DNA of 64,000 bases from Leptasterias polaris (GCA_037783415.1 JAZGTN010000026.1:4046501-4110500), one strand, 5' to 3'; shown: positions 9,366 through 20,469, numbered from the stretch's first letter. Program-made: numbers and translations. The notes: generated by a model from the letters alone, not told the origin.

Positions 9366-12300
9366 TCACCGTTTTTCTTGAGTCTGAAAGTTCTTGGGTG
9401 TCACGAAGGCAAATGGTTGAATTGTGGAAACTCCTTCCACATTATCACACATCAATCTTGAGAAGGTTGCCTTTTCAATCTCTTCCATTTGATCTGTCAA
9501 CGAACGGAGATGATATCACTAGTAATTGGATGACGATTTGTATTTGGGACAATGCAATGCATGTTCATAGGCCAGTATGGAAGGTATCTATGTATAGTTG
9601 GAAATTCCCTCCTTACACACACTTTGCTTTTCATGGGTCTGCGTTTATACATTGGTGTAAGATTCCTTTGGAATGGGAGTGGGAAGATGGCCAACACCTT
9701 GATACCTCTGGTATTATTTTTTGCTAGGCTTTAATGGACTGATAGTCTGTCAAGTCAGTCGGTTGTATATGTGGGGGATAGCATGTGGGGATTGAAATTT
9801 CTATTGGAATAAGTGTTGCATATATTACTCTCAGGCGTCAATGAACAGATAGGATTTGTTTGTAGGAAGGTCACATGGTGATGAAATGTCTATCGCCATT
9901 TAGTTCTTCCGCATCCTCTTTTAAAAAGCCTTAATAGTGCTTTCTGACCAACGAGGGCGTCATTCATTGTTAAATTATCGTACAGTTCCATGACGCAACG
10001 TAGTAAACTCAGTCAGTCAGGTGTGGTGTATAAATCTCAACGCTTTATTACAATTATGAAACACTTTGTAATCAACGATGCGAATAAATAGAACATATTG
10101 CCAGGCAAGTGAGGTATAAATATATGTTTCTTGTAACTAATGTGGATACCACAATAAAACCAGGTGGAAAAAAGAATGGTAATCTTTATATTATTACATA
10201 CCTGGTGAAAACTGATCTGAGTTTTTGTAGAAGAAACGGTCCCCGAATTTCAGTCGTTTGAACTGGTCTGCAAATATGCAAGCCAAGGTTGGTCCCACCA
10301 GAGCATTGGGAAGAGGCTCTTCAAGGATGAGACCAGCGAAAGCATCGATGTCGCGTACACCGTCAACTCTGGGGAGGTTTAAAAATAATGGACTTATGCA
10401 AGATTATGCACTATAGAGAAAGCATCGATGTCGCGTACACCGTCAACTCTGGGGAGGTTTAAAAATAATGGACTTATGCAAGATTATGCACTATAGAGAA
10501 AGTTATATAGCTATTCTTTTGGAATAATACACGTCACTACTTACCCGTAGACTTGCTTAAGTTTAGCGATGTTATCGGCTCCAATAACACCTAAGTCGGT
10601 GTAATCGTTGATGGTGCTTGCTCCGCAAACTTTCTCTCTGATTACAGCGTAGCTTGGCAGGCCGTGTTCACGCCCTCGTTGAATATTCAATGATGCAAGG
10701 TCAAGTCCATCACTGAAAATGTCAACGGTAAAGTCGCCGGTTGATTCAGTCATAATTATTAAAAAATATTAAAATAACAGGTAAAGTATTTGCTTAAAAT
10801 ACAATGAGGAAAAACCGCATAAAAGACCATTTCATAACTTTGAACACCTTTGCCAAGTTTCCCGAATACAATAGCCTATATATACACCGTTGATATATAA
10901 ATACAATATATATATAAATTGTTATGTTTTTGTCTGTGCTTTTTTATGCTTCCGACGAAGGTCCGGTTTTGATCGAAAGCTAAGGCCATCTCCCCTACTA
11001 CTAGTTCTATATACAAGCACCATCTTAAAAATATACCGCAATGCATCTTGGGAAACCGAGTACAGTTACTGAAATGAATTAAGCTGATAATAGTGACGTC
11101 ATGTAAACTATGCCAGGTTTATATAGTAGACTTGATCTCAAGTCTGAGATCGCGGTTATTTCTCTGCATCAGCCACACAAAATTTCCCCCGCAGAATGGC
11201 TATCACGCGGTATCAGCTCGCAATCTCAGACTTGAGATACGGGATATTCATTTATTCACAACTGACATTTACATAACAACACTATGCCAGAGAGATGGCC
11301 AATCAGGAGGCCACAAAACTCCTGTTGGTTGCGTCTATTCCCAATAGGTTATAATCACTTCAGCATTTTCTGTAAAATCGATTGAGTCATTGTTTTTTTT
11401 TTTTATAGTGCTTTGTACGTATGCTATTTCTAATTTATACATAAAATAATACTAGATGTATTCTTAAAATATTGAAAAATAAACATAACAAATAACCTGA
11501 TCCCTACTAGACGAAAAACTGTGTTCCCTTTATTTGAATGGAATCGTCTAATGATTTTCCCAACGTTTTTATTTATTTTGAATTTAAAAACTAGAATCAC
11601 TTTGGGTTTTTTGTTTCCAAACTGTAAGTTGAATCACTGAGCAGAGGCAGATTAGTTACATGTGATTCAATGTTGTATTTCTGTACTATATCCCGTGGTA
11701 TAAACGGTCAAGTTTGAATGTGCATTTTATTGACGGCTTCTGAGATTCTGACCAATCAGAGTGTTCCGTCCACTTTTGGACTAATTCGCCATAGGGTGTG
11801 TACAAACCGAAAAACAATGTTCCCAAGTCTGTGATCGTAGGTTAAAGACGGAGGTTAATCCACAAGAGGGCGCTATTTCAGGCAATTATGTATTGGCTAT
11901 CAGGTAGACTAAAAACCACGAGCACAGACTTGGAACCAAGTCTAGGTTTATAGTTGAGTACCGCATTGCTTCAAAATCAGCGCGCCATGATGGTTGCCGG
12001 TGTTGCGTGGACTCATATTTCACATAATCATTTGCGCGCCAATCATGCTCGTTGGGACATGCATGGACTATTGGATTTGTATTTTTAATTCAAACTTCAA
12101 ATTGCGAACGTTGAGTTAAATAGAAGAAAACATATGCTTTTCCATACATTTGATATTTGATAATAGCCTAATTTGCGTGTTACTCAAACAATGGTCAACC
12201 AACTTACCCCGTCACGTCCGGGTTTCCAAACAGGTTATCAGTAATTGCTGGCGTCAGATGTTGATCAACCAAATCCAATGGTTGAACTATCATACCTCTC

Positions 12301-15300
12301 AAGATAGAATCTAGAGCACCATCAGGGATTGAGTCATCAAATATATACGTCGCGTTGGAGAAGGCTTCTTTCAATTGAATCGGTTGCATATTTTGAACCC
12401 CGTAGTCTGCTCCGGCGCGGATTAGGGAGTCTGGTACCTCTGTGTGCCCGAAGCGGAACGCAGCAGCAGCGAATACATTATCAATAGAAGCATCAACATG
12501 AGCGTTGTACACGTAAGGAGCATCAGGACCGAGTTGGTTGGCGTTGTAGAGAGCATCACCGGTGATCTGAGGAAGGTATTCGTTGTATAATATATGCTGC
12601 CATTGAGCGCCCACAATCTTACGGGCTTTTTGGAAAACTTCATCGGCGTTCAATGATGGGCGGGGTGCGCGTAGCTGTTCAGCAATGCGATTGTGTTCTC
12701 GTAGGAACAGGGTGTGTAGGGAGGTGAGTCCTGGCTGTTCAGCAGCCCGGAAGTCGCCAGCGAGACCGCAGAAGATGTTTCGCTCTGCGTCAATTCCAGC
12801 ACATGAAGTTAATTCTTTATCGGGAGGGAGAAGGTCTCTGCCCGTCACGCTGTCTAACAGGTGCAACATGGAACCACACTCTAAAATAACACATTTAAAA
12901 AAAATGAAGATCCCATTAATAAATACTGTTTTCATTGGGTTCTATTTCTATGTTCTTCCCATCGCTAACAGCTTCAACTTTTTCAGTAAAATGTGGTGTG
13001 GTTTGAATCTATTATCAGAACTGAGTCTCACATGAGGATAAATACAAAACAGTAATAATAAAAAAATAAAAAGGTGACACATTTTGCATACACTTGATGA
13101 TGTTAAACTCTATATAATTAGGCCTATCATTATAAAGATCCATGTCCTGAGATTCGCCGCCTCAAAACATTGTTTAAAAATTTGTTTTCTATGAGCGAAT
13201 TTTGACAGGTGATACAGTTTCAAAACGTGAATAACGACGTGTGTGCCAACTTTGCTGCTGGTGCTGCATACTCCAAAGGAGTTGAGATGGTTTTAGGGAT
13301 GCTTAAGGCGAAATGTACAGGGGTATTAACAGTGTTAGGCACTTTGATATAATCTTTAAAAGCGCCCAATAAATGTCTATAATAATAAAGACAGGCTCAA
13401 GGCTGTTACCGTCTCTAAGTGACTCTGCTTTCGCATCACTTGACCCATAAACGAAAGATGCATCCAACCACGTTGTGATAGCGTTGACTTGTTGGCGGAC
13501 TCCACTACCATCACTCTCATGATGCGAACGAGTGAACTCAAAACAATTCTTGACGCCCCCAAACACTGGGTCTGATGACTCTAACGTAATGGCGAAGCAT
13601 TCACCGCCTATGGCACAACCACTGCAAGTAACTACAAATAGAAATAGTATTATACACTTTGTATATTAGTGGCTTCTGCTGCAGCTATGGCTGGATCACT
13701 ACGTTGAAGCATATAGGCTGGCCTGAGCAACACCCTTAGCAACAGCCGCAGCCACAATCGCCAACTCGGTTCGGACATGCCCGGTTTGGTCAGGCTCGTT
13801 TCATAGTTCGTATTCTGCGTTAGCTTGATACATTTTTTGTCATTTTGACAAATATTGCGGGTCACACTGACCCAGAAATGGGTCAATTCTGACCCGGGAG
13901 TTTTTAGATTGTAGTGCAGACTCATGGTGCGGCCATCATGTTTTTAGATTGAGTGCAGACTCATTGCAGTGCAGACTCATGGTGCGGCCATCATGTTCTG
14001 TGTGTGTTTTTTTTTCAACGGTATAGTTGGAAGTGCAAAATAAAACTTCTGCGGTTTGGTGGTAAACAGATCTCGTGTTGACTTGTAGTCTAGAACACAC
14101 TTATAATAACATTGACAATACCAAAAATAACAATCTCTATGAATGGCAAATTTTTGTAAAGAGCATTATCTTTTCAAGAAGATATTGAGAAAGAATATTA
14201 ACCAAAATGACTACTTTGTGTTTCGGTGTCACAATTCCATCTGCCTATTTACCCATTATTGATGAAATGAGCATTATTTTGGGAATGGTGTTAAAAATAC
14301 ACGTGACATTTCTTGGCAATATCCAGCACGATTAACCCACTTTTGGCAGCATCATTTTGGGAATCAATGGCCCCATGTGTTTTACAACATAATTACTTCC
14401 TATAAGAACAATGAGCTTAGAATAGTAAACAGTTTAAGAGGAAGGAAACAGTAGTACCACCCGGTTCGCCTTCCACGGCCGTTACATCATGATCAGTTAT
14501 TTGACCTAAGTGTACGCCAAGTGATGTATAATCGGCTGATGTCGCAGTTATTCCGTCGAATACACCACGTGAGACAGTCCTGGCATTCGGCAATGGTCCA
14601 CCGTTAACTGAAAGCGTGCGTGGTGTTCCAGAACCTGCCCAATGAAGATATCAATCAATTGCAATGTTAATATAGGTTTTCCCGGCCAATTTCAGCAAAA
14701 ATTCATTCAATTTCATTAACATGCATTCAAATTCACGCATTTTCCCCTAATCCTCTCAAACTAGGGTTTCTTTTTAGCTCTAAATGCATTCAATTTCGTT
14801 TTTGTGCACACATGATTTCGTTTTTCTCGTTCAGATTCGCTTCGGTCATTCTATTTCGTTTATAGGCATTCAAGACTACACTTTGACCATTCTTAAGTTA
14901 AATTTCTACTACGTATTCACAGTTGATGCATTCAAATTAAGACTCATTGAAGCGAACATGGTTTTGTTGCTAGTTTGCGTTTTCTTTTTCGTTTATGGGC
15001 AACGAATTTCAACTTCTTTGCATTCAAATTAAACATGAGTTATGGCTTTACGAGTAAGCTGGAAATTATAGCCCCTTTCTGGCACATAAGATGTCCTTTG
15101 TAAGAGGTGTTTCCATGTATTTTACTTGTTTTATTGTATCGTTTGTTTTTCGTTATTGAAACAGTCCGCTGTTCCTTTTGCTTTGTTATACACTTCGAAG
15201 TTAAAACCTGCACCCAATAACTTTAAAATGAAAACTAACTCTTTTGCGAAAGTCTTGATATTTTTTGCCCTGGTATTTATGTTCTTGTCTTTGTTTTCTG

Positions 15301-18300
15301 CTAATGCCCGGACCATGTCAAATTTGAACTTAACAAATGTTTTAAAGGAAACAAAAGCTTAAAATGATAAGGGGTCGTTATAAAATCTAAAGATAAATTA
15401 ATCTTTTTGTTTTCTTGTGGATTTTGTTCACAAGTCCTTTTCTTCGTGTGTTTGATATACATTTCTTCTATTCGTTTATTTTTATCTGAAGTTGGTTTCT
15501 TTAACCTTCAATGATCTGACGTGCCAGACATCTCGGCATGTAAGTTTGGTTATGATTATGCCAAGAGTTATCATGGTAGTTGTAGGTGGGCCTAGTCATG
15601 CCTGGTTATTCTCGAATGCTTCAATCAGTGTCTCCCTGTTAACATTATTCACTACTCTGTACCGACCACGGGCAGCCACCTTTTCATTCAAAATCGCTTA
15701 TGCCTATATTTGGAGATAACGTGAAACTAGTGTAGAAATGAGTTTTCCCTAAAAACATTTGCCTTTATTACAGGCAGCTACGAATCAGAAGGCATATAGT
15801 ATAGAATTTGAATTTGAATGCAAAAATTTTGAAAAAGATTGCCCATTAATGAAATTGAATGGTTGACCACCTCTTGCCGCTGGCTTTTACGAAATTGAAT
15901 GAGTCTTGCGGTCTGATGAAATTGAATGATCTTATTTGACCAGTGAATGCTAAACTGGTGAAATTGAATGACTCCTTTAAACTGTTGAATGCTGTTTCAA
16001 CGGAGCATTCGTTTTCAAACGAAATTGAATGAGCCAGGAGTTAAAATGAATGGATTTTTGTTGAAATTGGCCGGGAAAACCTATATATTACACGAAAGTT
16101 CTGCATCTTGAAAATGCTGAAGAGTTTGAAATAACATTTCAAGAAACCCGTGTTTGCCACGAGTGCGAACAATATACAGTATAATACAGCAGTTCAACTA
16201 CTCGATTCGTTCTGGCTCACACGTTCTAGTTGCCTAGGTACAGTACGCTTCGGTGACCGAGCCTTTTCACACATTGAACCTGTTCTCTACCCGATTCTTT
16301 CTGGAATGTTGTTTCTCTGGAAACTTTCAAAATATAACGGAAGACACTGTTCTTTACACAAGCATGCTGTGTCTAGTTCTTAGCGAATTGTGGGTTTTCC
16401 CAATTGTACATCTATTTTCATATATATCTGTAGCGCCATGAGTAATGTATATAATAAAACATAACACCGGGGATATAATAATAGGGGACTTTTTTCGCTC
16501 TATACAAAACTAGTGTTTGTCATAACCTCTTTCATTCTTTAATTTGTATACGTACCATCGTCGTAGGCATTGGGAACTACCCTTATTAAAGGCGTTTCAA
16601 CGGCTCCCATTTCGGGATGGACAAAATTGTTACAGTGCCCATTAAGTGTACGGTACATCGAAGACGCGTCACAAGCTTCTTGCTTCTCTGATTGCCCCAA
16701 AACGACATCCAGTTGACTGATTAGTTTGTCAACTTCACCCTGCGAAAGCCTGTAAGATAATACCCAAGTAGTTCGGATTGATAATAACTATTCATTTATA
16801 CAGAATAATTTAGAATAAGATTTTAAACAATCAACAATTGGACCTCAATATATTTACCCACTCACCTGTTAGTCAGTATCTCAAACTCTGCACCCACTCA
16901 CCTGTTAGCCAGTGGAAGCTCAATCTTTATACTCATTCACCTGTTTGCCAGTGGTAGCTCAATCTCTATACCCACTCACCTGTTAGCCAGTGGTATATCT
17001 CAATCTCTATACCCACTCACCTGTTAGCCAGTGGTATAGCTCAATCTCTATACCCACTCACCTGTTAGCCAGTGGTATAGCTCAATCTCTATACCCACTC
17101 ACCTGTTAGCCAGTGGTATATCTCAATCTCTATACCCACTCGCCTGTTTGCCAGTGGTATAGCTCAATCTCTATACCCACTCACCTGTTAGCCAGTGCTG
17201 GTAGCTCAATCTTTATACTCATTCACCTGTTAGCCAGTGGTATGGCTCAATCTCTATACCCACTCACCTGTTAGCCAGTGGTATATCTCAATCTCTATAC
17301 CCACTCACCTGTTAGCCAGTGGTATAGCTCAATCTCTATACCCACTCACCTGTTAGCCAGTGGTATAGCTCAATCTCTATACCCACTCGCCTGTTTGCCA
17401 GTGGTATAGCTCAATCTCTATACCCACTCACCTGTTAGCCAGTGGTAGCTCAATCTCTATACCCACTCACCTGTTAGCCAGTGGTATATCTCAATCTCTA
17501 TACCCACTCACCTGTTAGCCAGTGGTATATCTCAATCTCTATACCCACTCGCCTGTTTGCCAGTGGTATAGCTCAATCTCTATACCCACTCACCTGTTAG
17601 CCAGTGCTGGTAGCTCAATCTTTATACTCATTCACCTGTTAGCCAGTGGTATGGCTCAATCTCTATACCCACTCACCTGTTAGCCAGTGGTATATCTCAA
17701 TCTCTATACCCACTCACCTGTTAGCCAGTGGTATAGCTCAATCTCTATACCCACTCACCTGTTAGCCAGTGGTATAGCTCAATCTCTATACCCACTCGCC
17801 TGTTTGCCAGTGGTATAGCTCAATCTCTATACCCACTCACCTGTTAGCCAGTGCTGGTAGCTCAATCTTTACACTCATTCACCTGTTAGCCAGTGGTATA
17901 GCTCAATCTCTATACCCACTCGCCTGTTTGCCAGTGGTAGCTCAATCTCTCCTGTTAGCCAGTGGTAGCTCAATCCGTCCTTGCTCTATGCTCAATCTCT
18001 ATACTCATGCCAATGGTAGCTCAATCTTTATATACATTTACCTGTTAGCCAGAGGTGTGTCGTTTTGAAGCCTGGTCCTGAATCGCTTCAATTTCCTCAT
18101 AGCAGGAGGTGAACGGTTTGCGCTATTAAATTGATGCAACAGAGTTTCCGGACTACGGTGCGCCCATTGCTGATGATCGTCTGTTGACGTTAATTACATT
18201 CAATTATTACTTGGAAGAGTTTATCCTTACCGATTGGTCAAGAGGAGATCACCTGGCCATAATTTAAATACGGAGCGCACAAGTTAGTTTCACGACCCAA

Positions 18301-19033
18301 TTTAGGTTAGTAGGTCTCATACTTGGCTCGGACATGTTTGAACCTTGCGTGCGGTAGTTTGAATCTGAAGCGCGCACTTTCGAAACTTACATGAGAAGCT
18401 CGTTAGCGCTCAACGTGGTTAAAATTTCAGCGCAGAATAGAGGGCAGATGAAGCTAAAATGTCGAAATTCACAATATTGTTTTATAAAGCAAATGTCTCT
18501 GTTTGCAAAAAATTACTGTGTGAATAACGTTTTTGACCAATAAATTTCATTCACCGGAAGCTCAAAAAATGCAAATCAAGTTTATAAACTCCATACAAAT
18601 AGTCATTTAGAAACATTGTACTGTAACTCGGTACAAATATGTTGTACGTACCTACGCCATGCTCCAAGTATGCCTGGATGTTGCCGTCTCTGTGAATAAG
18701 ATCCTCAAGATCTTCCAACAGTTTCATATCTTCATCATAGGCGCTAACCTTCCTCTGACCATGACCAGCAACAAACGAAGTGATCACCAACAAAACCAAC
18801 AACCTGGAAGGTATACACATAAATTAGCACACTTGATCATATTACGCGTATGGACTGGGCCTTTCAGAGCCCCATATTCTAAACAATTCTAAACAGAAAA
18901 CTACGAGCGTCTGTCACTACGGAATTAACTTTAAAATGTAACATCTCCAAATACTTTGAATTCAATTATGAGGTTTGTCCCCAACTTCAGTGTTTTGCTG
19001 CGGTAGAAACAATCAATCTTACCTTAAATACAT
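9366..19033 (-). CDS. Secreted animal haem peroxidase, minus strand
   Basis: Member of the animal (MPO/peroxidasin-type) haem peroxidases, which use H2O2 to oxidise halides or phenolic groups outside the cell. Exons: 19023-19033, 18652-18803, 18042-18180, 16556-16749, 14458-14634, 13410-13631, 12208-12880, 10545-10712, 10202-10368 and 9370-9493. All nine internal junctions are GT-AG and phase-consistent, giving about 675 residues. Visible parts: signal peptide MYLRLLVLLVITSFVAG; distal GQITDHDVT (Gln, haem-linking Asp, catalytic His about residue 214); LDASFVYGSS; FRAAEQ with catalytic Arg about 343 and haem-linking Glu; HTLFLREHNRIA; proximal FRFGHTEVP (His about 444); LASLNIQRGREHGLPSY. Gln follows the linking Glu, where MPO has Met, so no sulfonium link is expected. 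No extra Ig, LRR or membrane segment was seen. Ovoperoxidase-like identity is possible in an echinoderm but unproven. The 3' end is unsettled. Confidence 0.9.
9370..9493 (-). CDS. Peroxidase exon 10
   Basis: Acceptor GTTGACAG at 9494-9495. The codon completed across the junction is Asp, giving FSP-D-QMEEIEKATFSRLMCDN, the expected C-terminal helix and CDN motif. The exon either splices out at CG|GTGAGA (9370) or reads straight into TGA at 9366-9368, which overlaps the donor. The usual final Cys/Ile-Pro segment of the family has not been seen yet at this point, which favours a further exon. Confidence 0.8.
10202..10368 (-). CDS. Peroxidase exon 9
   Basis: Encodes GVDGVRDIDAFAGLILEEP, then NALVGPTLACIFADQFKRLK and GDRFFYKNSDQFSP, the standard region after the proximal domain. 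Acceptor CCCCAG, donor G|GTATGT. The acceptor and the first 30 or so coding bases are duplicated 80 bp upstream (minus sense) in a tandem repeat. Confidence 0.9.
10339..10500 (-). repeat. 80-bp tandem duplication over a splice acceptor
   Basis: Two identical 80-bp copies, beginning with AGCATCGATG at 10341 and at 10421. Each holds the start of exon 9, its acceptor and intron sequence. Splicing to the upstream copy (exon start 10448) would read into intron and meet TAA after about 20 codons. Perfect identity suggests a very recent duplication or an assembly artefact. Confidence 0.9.
10545..10712 (-). CDS. Peroxidase exon 8
   Basis: Acceptor CATTTTCAG and donor GG|GTAAGT. It encodes DGLDLASLNIQRGREHG followed by LPSYAVIREKVCG, one of the most conserved blocks of the family, and ends at LKQVYG. 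An in-frame ATG upstream (10751) lies in the intron and is not the start. Confidence 0.92.
10713..12207 (-). other. Peroxidase intron 7
   Basis: Non-coding. It holds an inverted pair at about 11133-11153 and 11222-11242 (CTCAAGTCTGAGATC against GATCTCAGACTTGAG, one mismatch) that could form a hairpin with a loop of about 65 bases. Related CCAAGTCT words lie at 11820-11945. A T-tract sits near 11393. Nothing else recognised. Confidence 0.5.
12208..12880 (-). CDS. Peroxidase exon 7 (catalytic core)
   Basis: A 673-bp exon coding for most of the active site: FCGLAGDFRAAEQPG (catalytic Arg and haem-linking Glu), LTSLHTLFLREHNRIAEQL, KARKIVGAQWQHILYNEYLP, and AAAAFRFGHTEVPD with the proximal His. 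Acceptor GTTATTTTAG, donor GG|GTAAGT. An uninterrupted frame of this length with every key residue argues for a functional gene. Confidence 0.95.
12881..13409 (-). other. Peroxidase intron 6 with SINE-body fragment
   Basis: Non-coding. About 13245-13310 contains TGCATACTCCAAAGGAGTTG, also found in inverted orientation near 35490-35560 and, diverged, near 61240-61265. It looks like part of a dispersed SINE body. Confidence 0.5.
13410..13631 (-). CDS. Peroxidase exon 6
   Basis: Acceptor TATTTGTAG, donor G|GTAACA. It encodes VTCSGCAIGGECF, the cysteine-rich turn after the distal helix, then NCFEFTRSHH, RQQVNAITTWLDAS and FVYGSSD, which includes a Ca2+-site neighbourhood of the family. Entry and exit phases match exons 5 and 7. 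Confidence 0.9.
13632..14457 (-). other. Peroxidase intron 5
   Basis: Non-coding AT-rich DNA. A short direct repeat (TGAGTGCAGACTCAT/TTTTTAGATTG words) lies at about 13905-13985. No gene or mobile element recognised. Confidence 0.5.
14458..14634 (-). CDS. Peroxidase exon 5 (distal His)
   Basis: Acceptor CATTGGGCAG. It encodes GPLPNARTVSRGVF and HLGQITDHDVTAVEGEP, with the Gln, Asp and His of the distal haem pocket and the Ca2+-binding Asp next to it. The donor could be G|GTACTA (14458) or G|GTGGTA (14461). Both keep the same phase and differ by one Gly codon. Confidence 0.9.
14673..16083. mobile_element. 1.4-kb TA-flanked inverted-repeat element
   Basis: The ends are TAGGTTTTCCCGGCCAATTT and its near-perfect complement, flanked by TA on both sides. 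The DNA inside each end is packed with ATTCAATTTC words, in one orientation on the left and inverted on the right. Interior frames are not recognisable. The TA duplication fits Tc1/mariner-type target choice, but no transposase remains. Its edge lies only 37 bp from the acceptor of peroxidase exon 5. Confidence 0.75.
16084..16555 (-). other. Remainder of peroxidase intron 4
   Basis: Non-coding stretch between the TA-flanked element and exon 4. No repeat or gene recognised. Confidence 0.5.
16556..16749 (-). CDS. Peroxidase exon 4
   Basis: Acceptor ATCTTACAG, donor G|GTACGT. It encodes LSQGEVDKLISQLDVVL and then ACDASSMYRTLNGHCNNF with PLIRVVPNAYDDG, which matches the family block YRT.xG.CNN followed by xxPxxYxDG at the start of the peroxidase domain. 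Confidence 0.93.
16860..18050 (-). repeat. 41-bp intronic satellite of splice-donor copies
   Basis: About 28 copies of a 38-42 bp unit. Read on the gene strand, most contain CTGGCTAACAG|GTGAGTGGG. The first part copies the end of peroxidase exon 3 (CTGGCTAACAG, 18042-18052) and the second part its 5' splice site. Variants: some copies read GGCAAACAG|GCGAGT, others carry GCTGG or ATGG spacers. A block of about ten units (near 17191) is repeated at about 17600. The array therefore arose by amplifying the gene's own exon/intron junction. Confidence 0.92.
18042..18180 (-). CDS. Peroxidase exon 3
   Basis: Acceptor CGTCAACAG, donor CAG|GTAAAT. It encodes DDHQQWAHRSPETLLHQFN and MRKLKRFRTRLQNDTPLANR. 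The RSPETLL motif corresponds to the SPMELL-type propeptide segment of MPO-like enzymes. Entry phase 1 and exit phase 2 match exons 2 and 4. The donor is weaker than those in the adjoining satellite. Confidence 0.85.
18181..18651 (-). other. Peroxidase intron 2
   Basis: Non-coding. About 18230-18300 (GATTGGTCAAGAGGAGAT...GGCCAT...TTTAAA) resembles the dispersed repeat seen more fully at 39120-39560 and 47020-47420. Confidence 0.5.
18652..18803 (-). CDS. Peroxidase exon 2 (signal peptide, propeptide)
   Basis: Acceptor ATACCTTCCAG, donor G|GTACGT. It encodes the hydrophobic core LLVLLVITSFVAG and then an acidic segment MKLLEDLEDLIHRDGNIQA. An in-frame ATG at 18818-18820 would also give a signal peptide if the acceptor were ignored. 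The good acceptor and the matching exon 1 make the spliced start more likely. Confidence 0.85.
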
Positions 19034-19065
19034 CGTGAATATCGTGACTTACTGCGCATCAATGC
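19023..19065 (-). CDS. Peroxidase exon 1 (start codon and leader)
   Basis: ATG TAT TTA AG|GTAAGA at 19033-19023. The two left-over bases plus the first G of exon 2 give Arg, making the signal peptide MYLRLLVLLV. The coding part is 11 bases. The rest is 5' leader, with its limit estimated from the TATA box about 30 bp upstream. Confidence 0.75.
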
Positions 19066-19092
19066 TAAAATGTGCAAGGGTGTGTTTCATCT

Positions 19093-19101
19093 CTTTATAT
19101 A
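19093..19101 (-). promoter_or_regulatory. Peroxidase TATA box
   Basis: TATATAAAG on the minus strand within GGGTATATAAAGAG, 60 bp upstream of the proposed start codon. This predicts transcription start near 19065 and a short leader. A strong TATA box suits a tissue- or stage-restricted gene. Confidence 0.65.
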
Positions 19102-20469
19102 CCCTTCACAAACACACCCATTTGGGTTGGTTGAATTCAGCATGGGTTAGATATAATATACATGCTATTCACTAGCCAATCAAAGTTCAGTTTAAAATGA
19201 CGACTTTGTTTCTCACCTTGGACTATGGAAACAAGTCGTTGATTGGTCAACAGCCGGATGATATCCATGTAACAGACAGTTTCCATTTATTGATGGTACT
19301 GTGGTTGTTGGACAAGTAATAATTTAAAAAAATTACATACTGATTTAACTTAATTGATTGGGAGAGTAAAGAAAACTCGGTTAAATTGCCACTTTCTTCA
19401 AAAAGAACAGCATTTCAGACCAAAACATGTTTCCAATTGCTGGGGACAAATTTCACCTTTATTAAAGTGAACTTAGAGATAAAATATCCCAACTTAATAC
19501 CCGTTTTAAATCTATACGTAGTACCCATAACATAATTACAAAAGCCTATATGCAAATGTTTATTATTGATGGTGGTATCACGTGTTTTTATTGACTGACG
19601 GAAATTCAACAATAATCATGAACGACCGGCAAGTGGATTTTTCAACAAAAGAATAAGAAAACAAAAATCAGGGTTGCTCAACTACGGTGAATTCAGTTTG
19701 CTTTTGAACTTAAAAATGAATAATGTAGATTTGACTTTGACCCGTAGGAGTGATTTGATGGGCGATGTGATGTCCTCTCAAGTGTGTTTATTTGCATTCA
19801 TGTAAAAGGGTGCAAACCAATTTGTATATTTTGCGCATGCACTTCTTATTATTTGGTTTTTATGCATTGTGATCAGAGCTAGATGAACGATAGGTATTCA
19901 CCTTTTTTTCGCTAGGAGCAGCCCCCCCCCTCGAGTCCCAACTCCCAACCACTCCAATCTTACATTCCCAACCGCGCTGACAAGAATGTCTGTATATATA
20001 GAGGACTTGCGTATTATTGACTAGAACACCATGTTACATCTTTGCTTCTGGTAATTCACACTTGTGTTTTGTATATGTTTTATTTATTAATATTTTTAAA
20101 TATACCATTTTCCTCTGTAAACTGATCATTTTTTGATGTTTTATTTCTCATGTTGATCAGTGTTTCTTGTATTTCAAACCAAATAAATAAATAAATAAAT
20201 AAATAAATAGATAACTAAAAATAATTAATGCAATTCAAAAACACATAAAGAAACGCTAATAAACTGTGCAAGTCGCGCACGTATAAAAAAAAGAAGACAA
20301 CTCGACATAAAATCAAATATTCTTAGCAATTTGTTATAAATACAATTTCAATTTTTCCAGAATTCAACACTGAAACTAAATTATAACTTGGGCCGAAACA
20401 GGCTCGCACAGTCTATAGTGCATTGCATTGTTGTTACGCTCTAGTATGGTGTTCCATAGAGGACAGCCT
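19102..20469. other. Intergenic upstream of the peroxidase
   Basis: No gene recognised. Contains an (AAAT)n microsatellite at about 20181-20212 and a short C tract near 19922. Peroxidase regulatory sequence may lie at its left edge, but no specific factor site was assigned. Confidence 0.4.

Noticed and set aside
9398..9727. 109-codon plus-strand open frame
   Set aside because: It overlaps peroxidase exon 10 on the opposite strand, whose splice phases and motifs are convincing.
18551..18820. Peroxidase start at the ATG at 18818-18820
   Set aside because: It gives a signal peptide, but the acceptor ATACCTTCCAG right after it joins in phase to an upstream ATG exon with a TATA box at the right distance. 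The spliced start is preferred.
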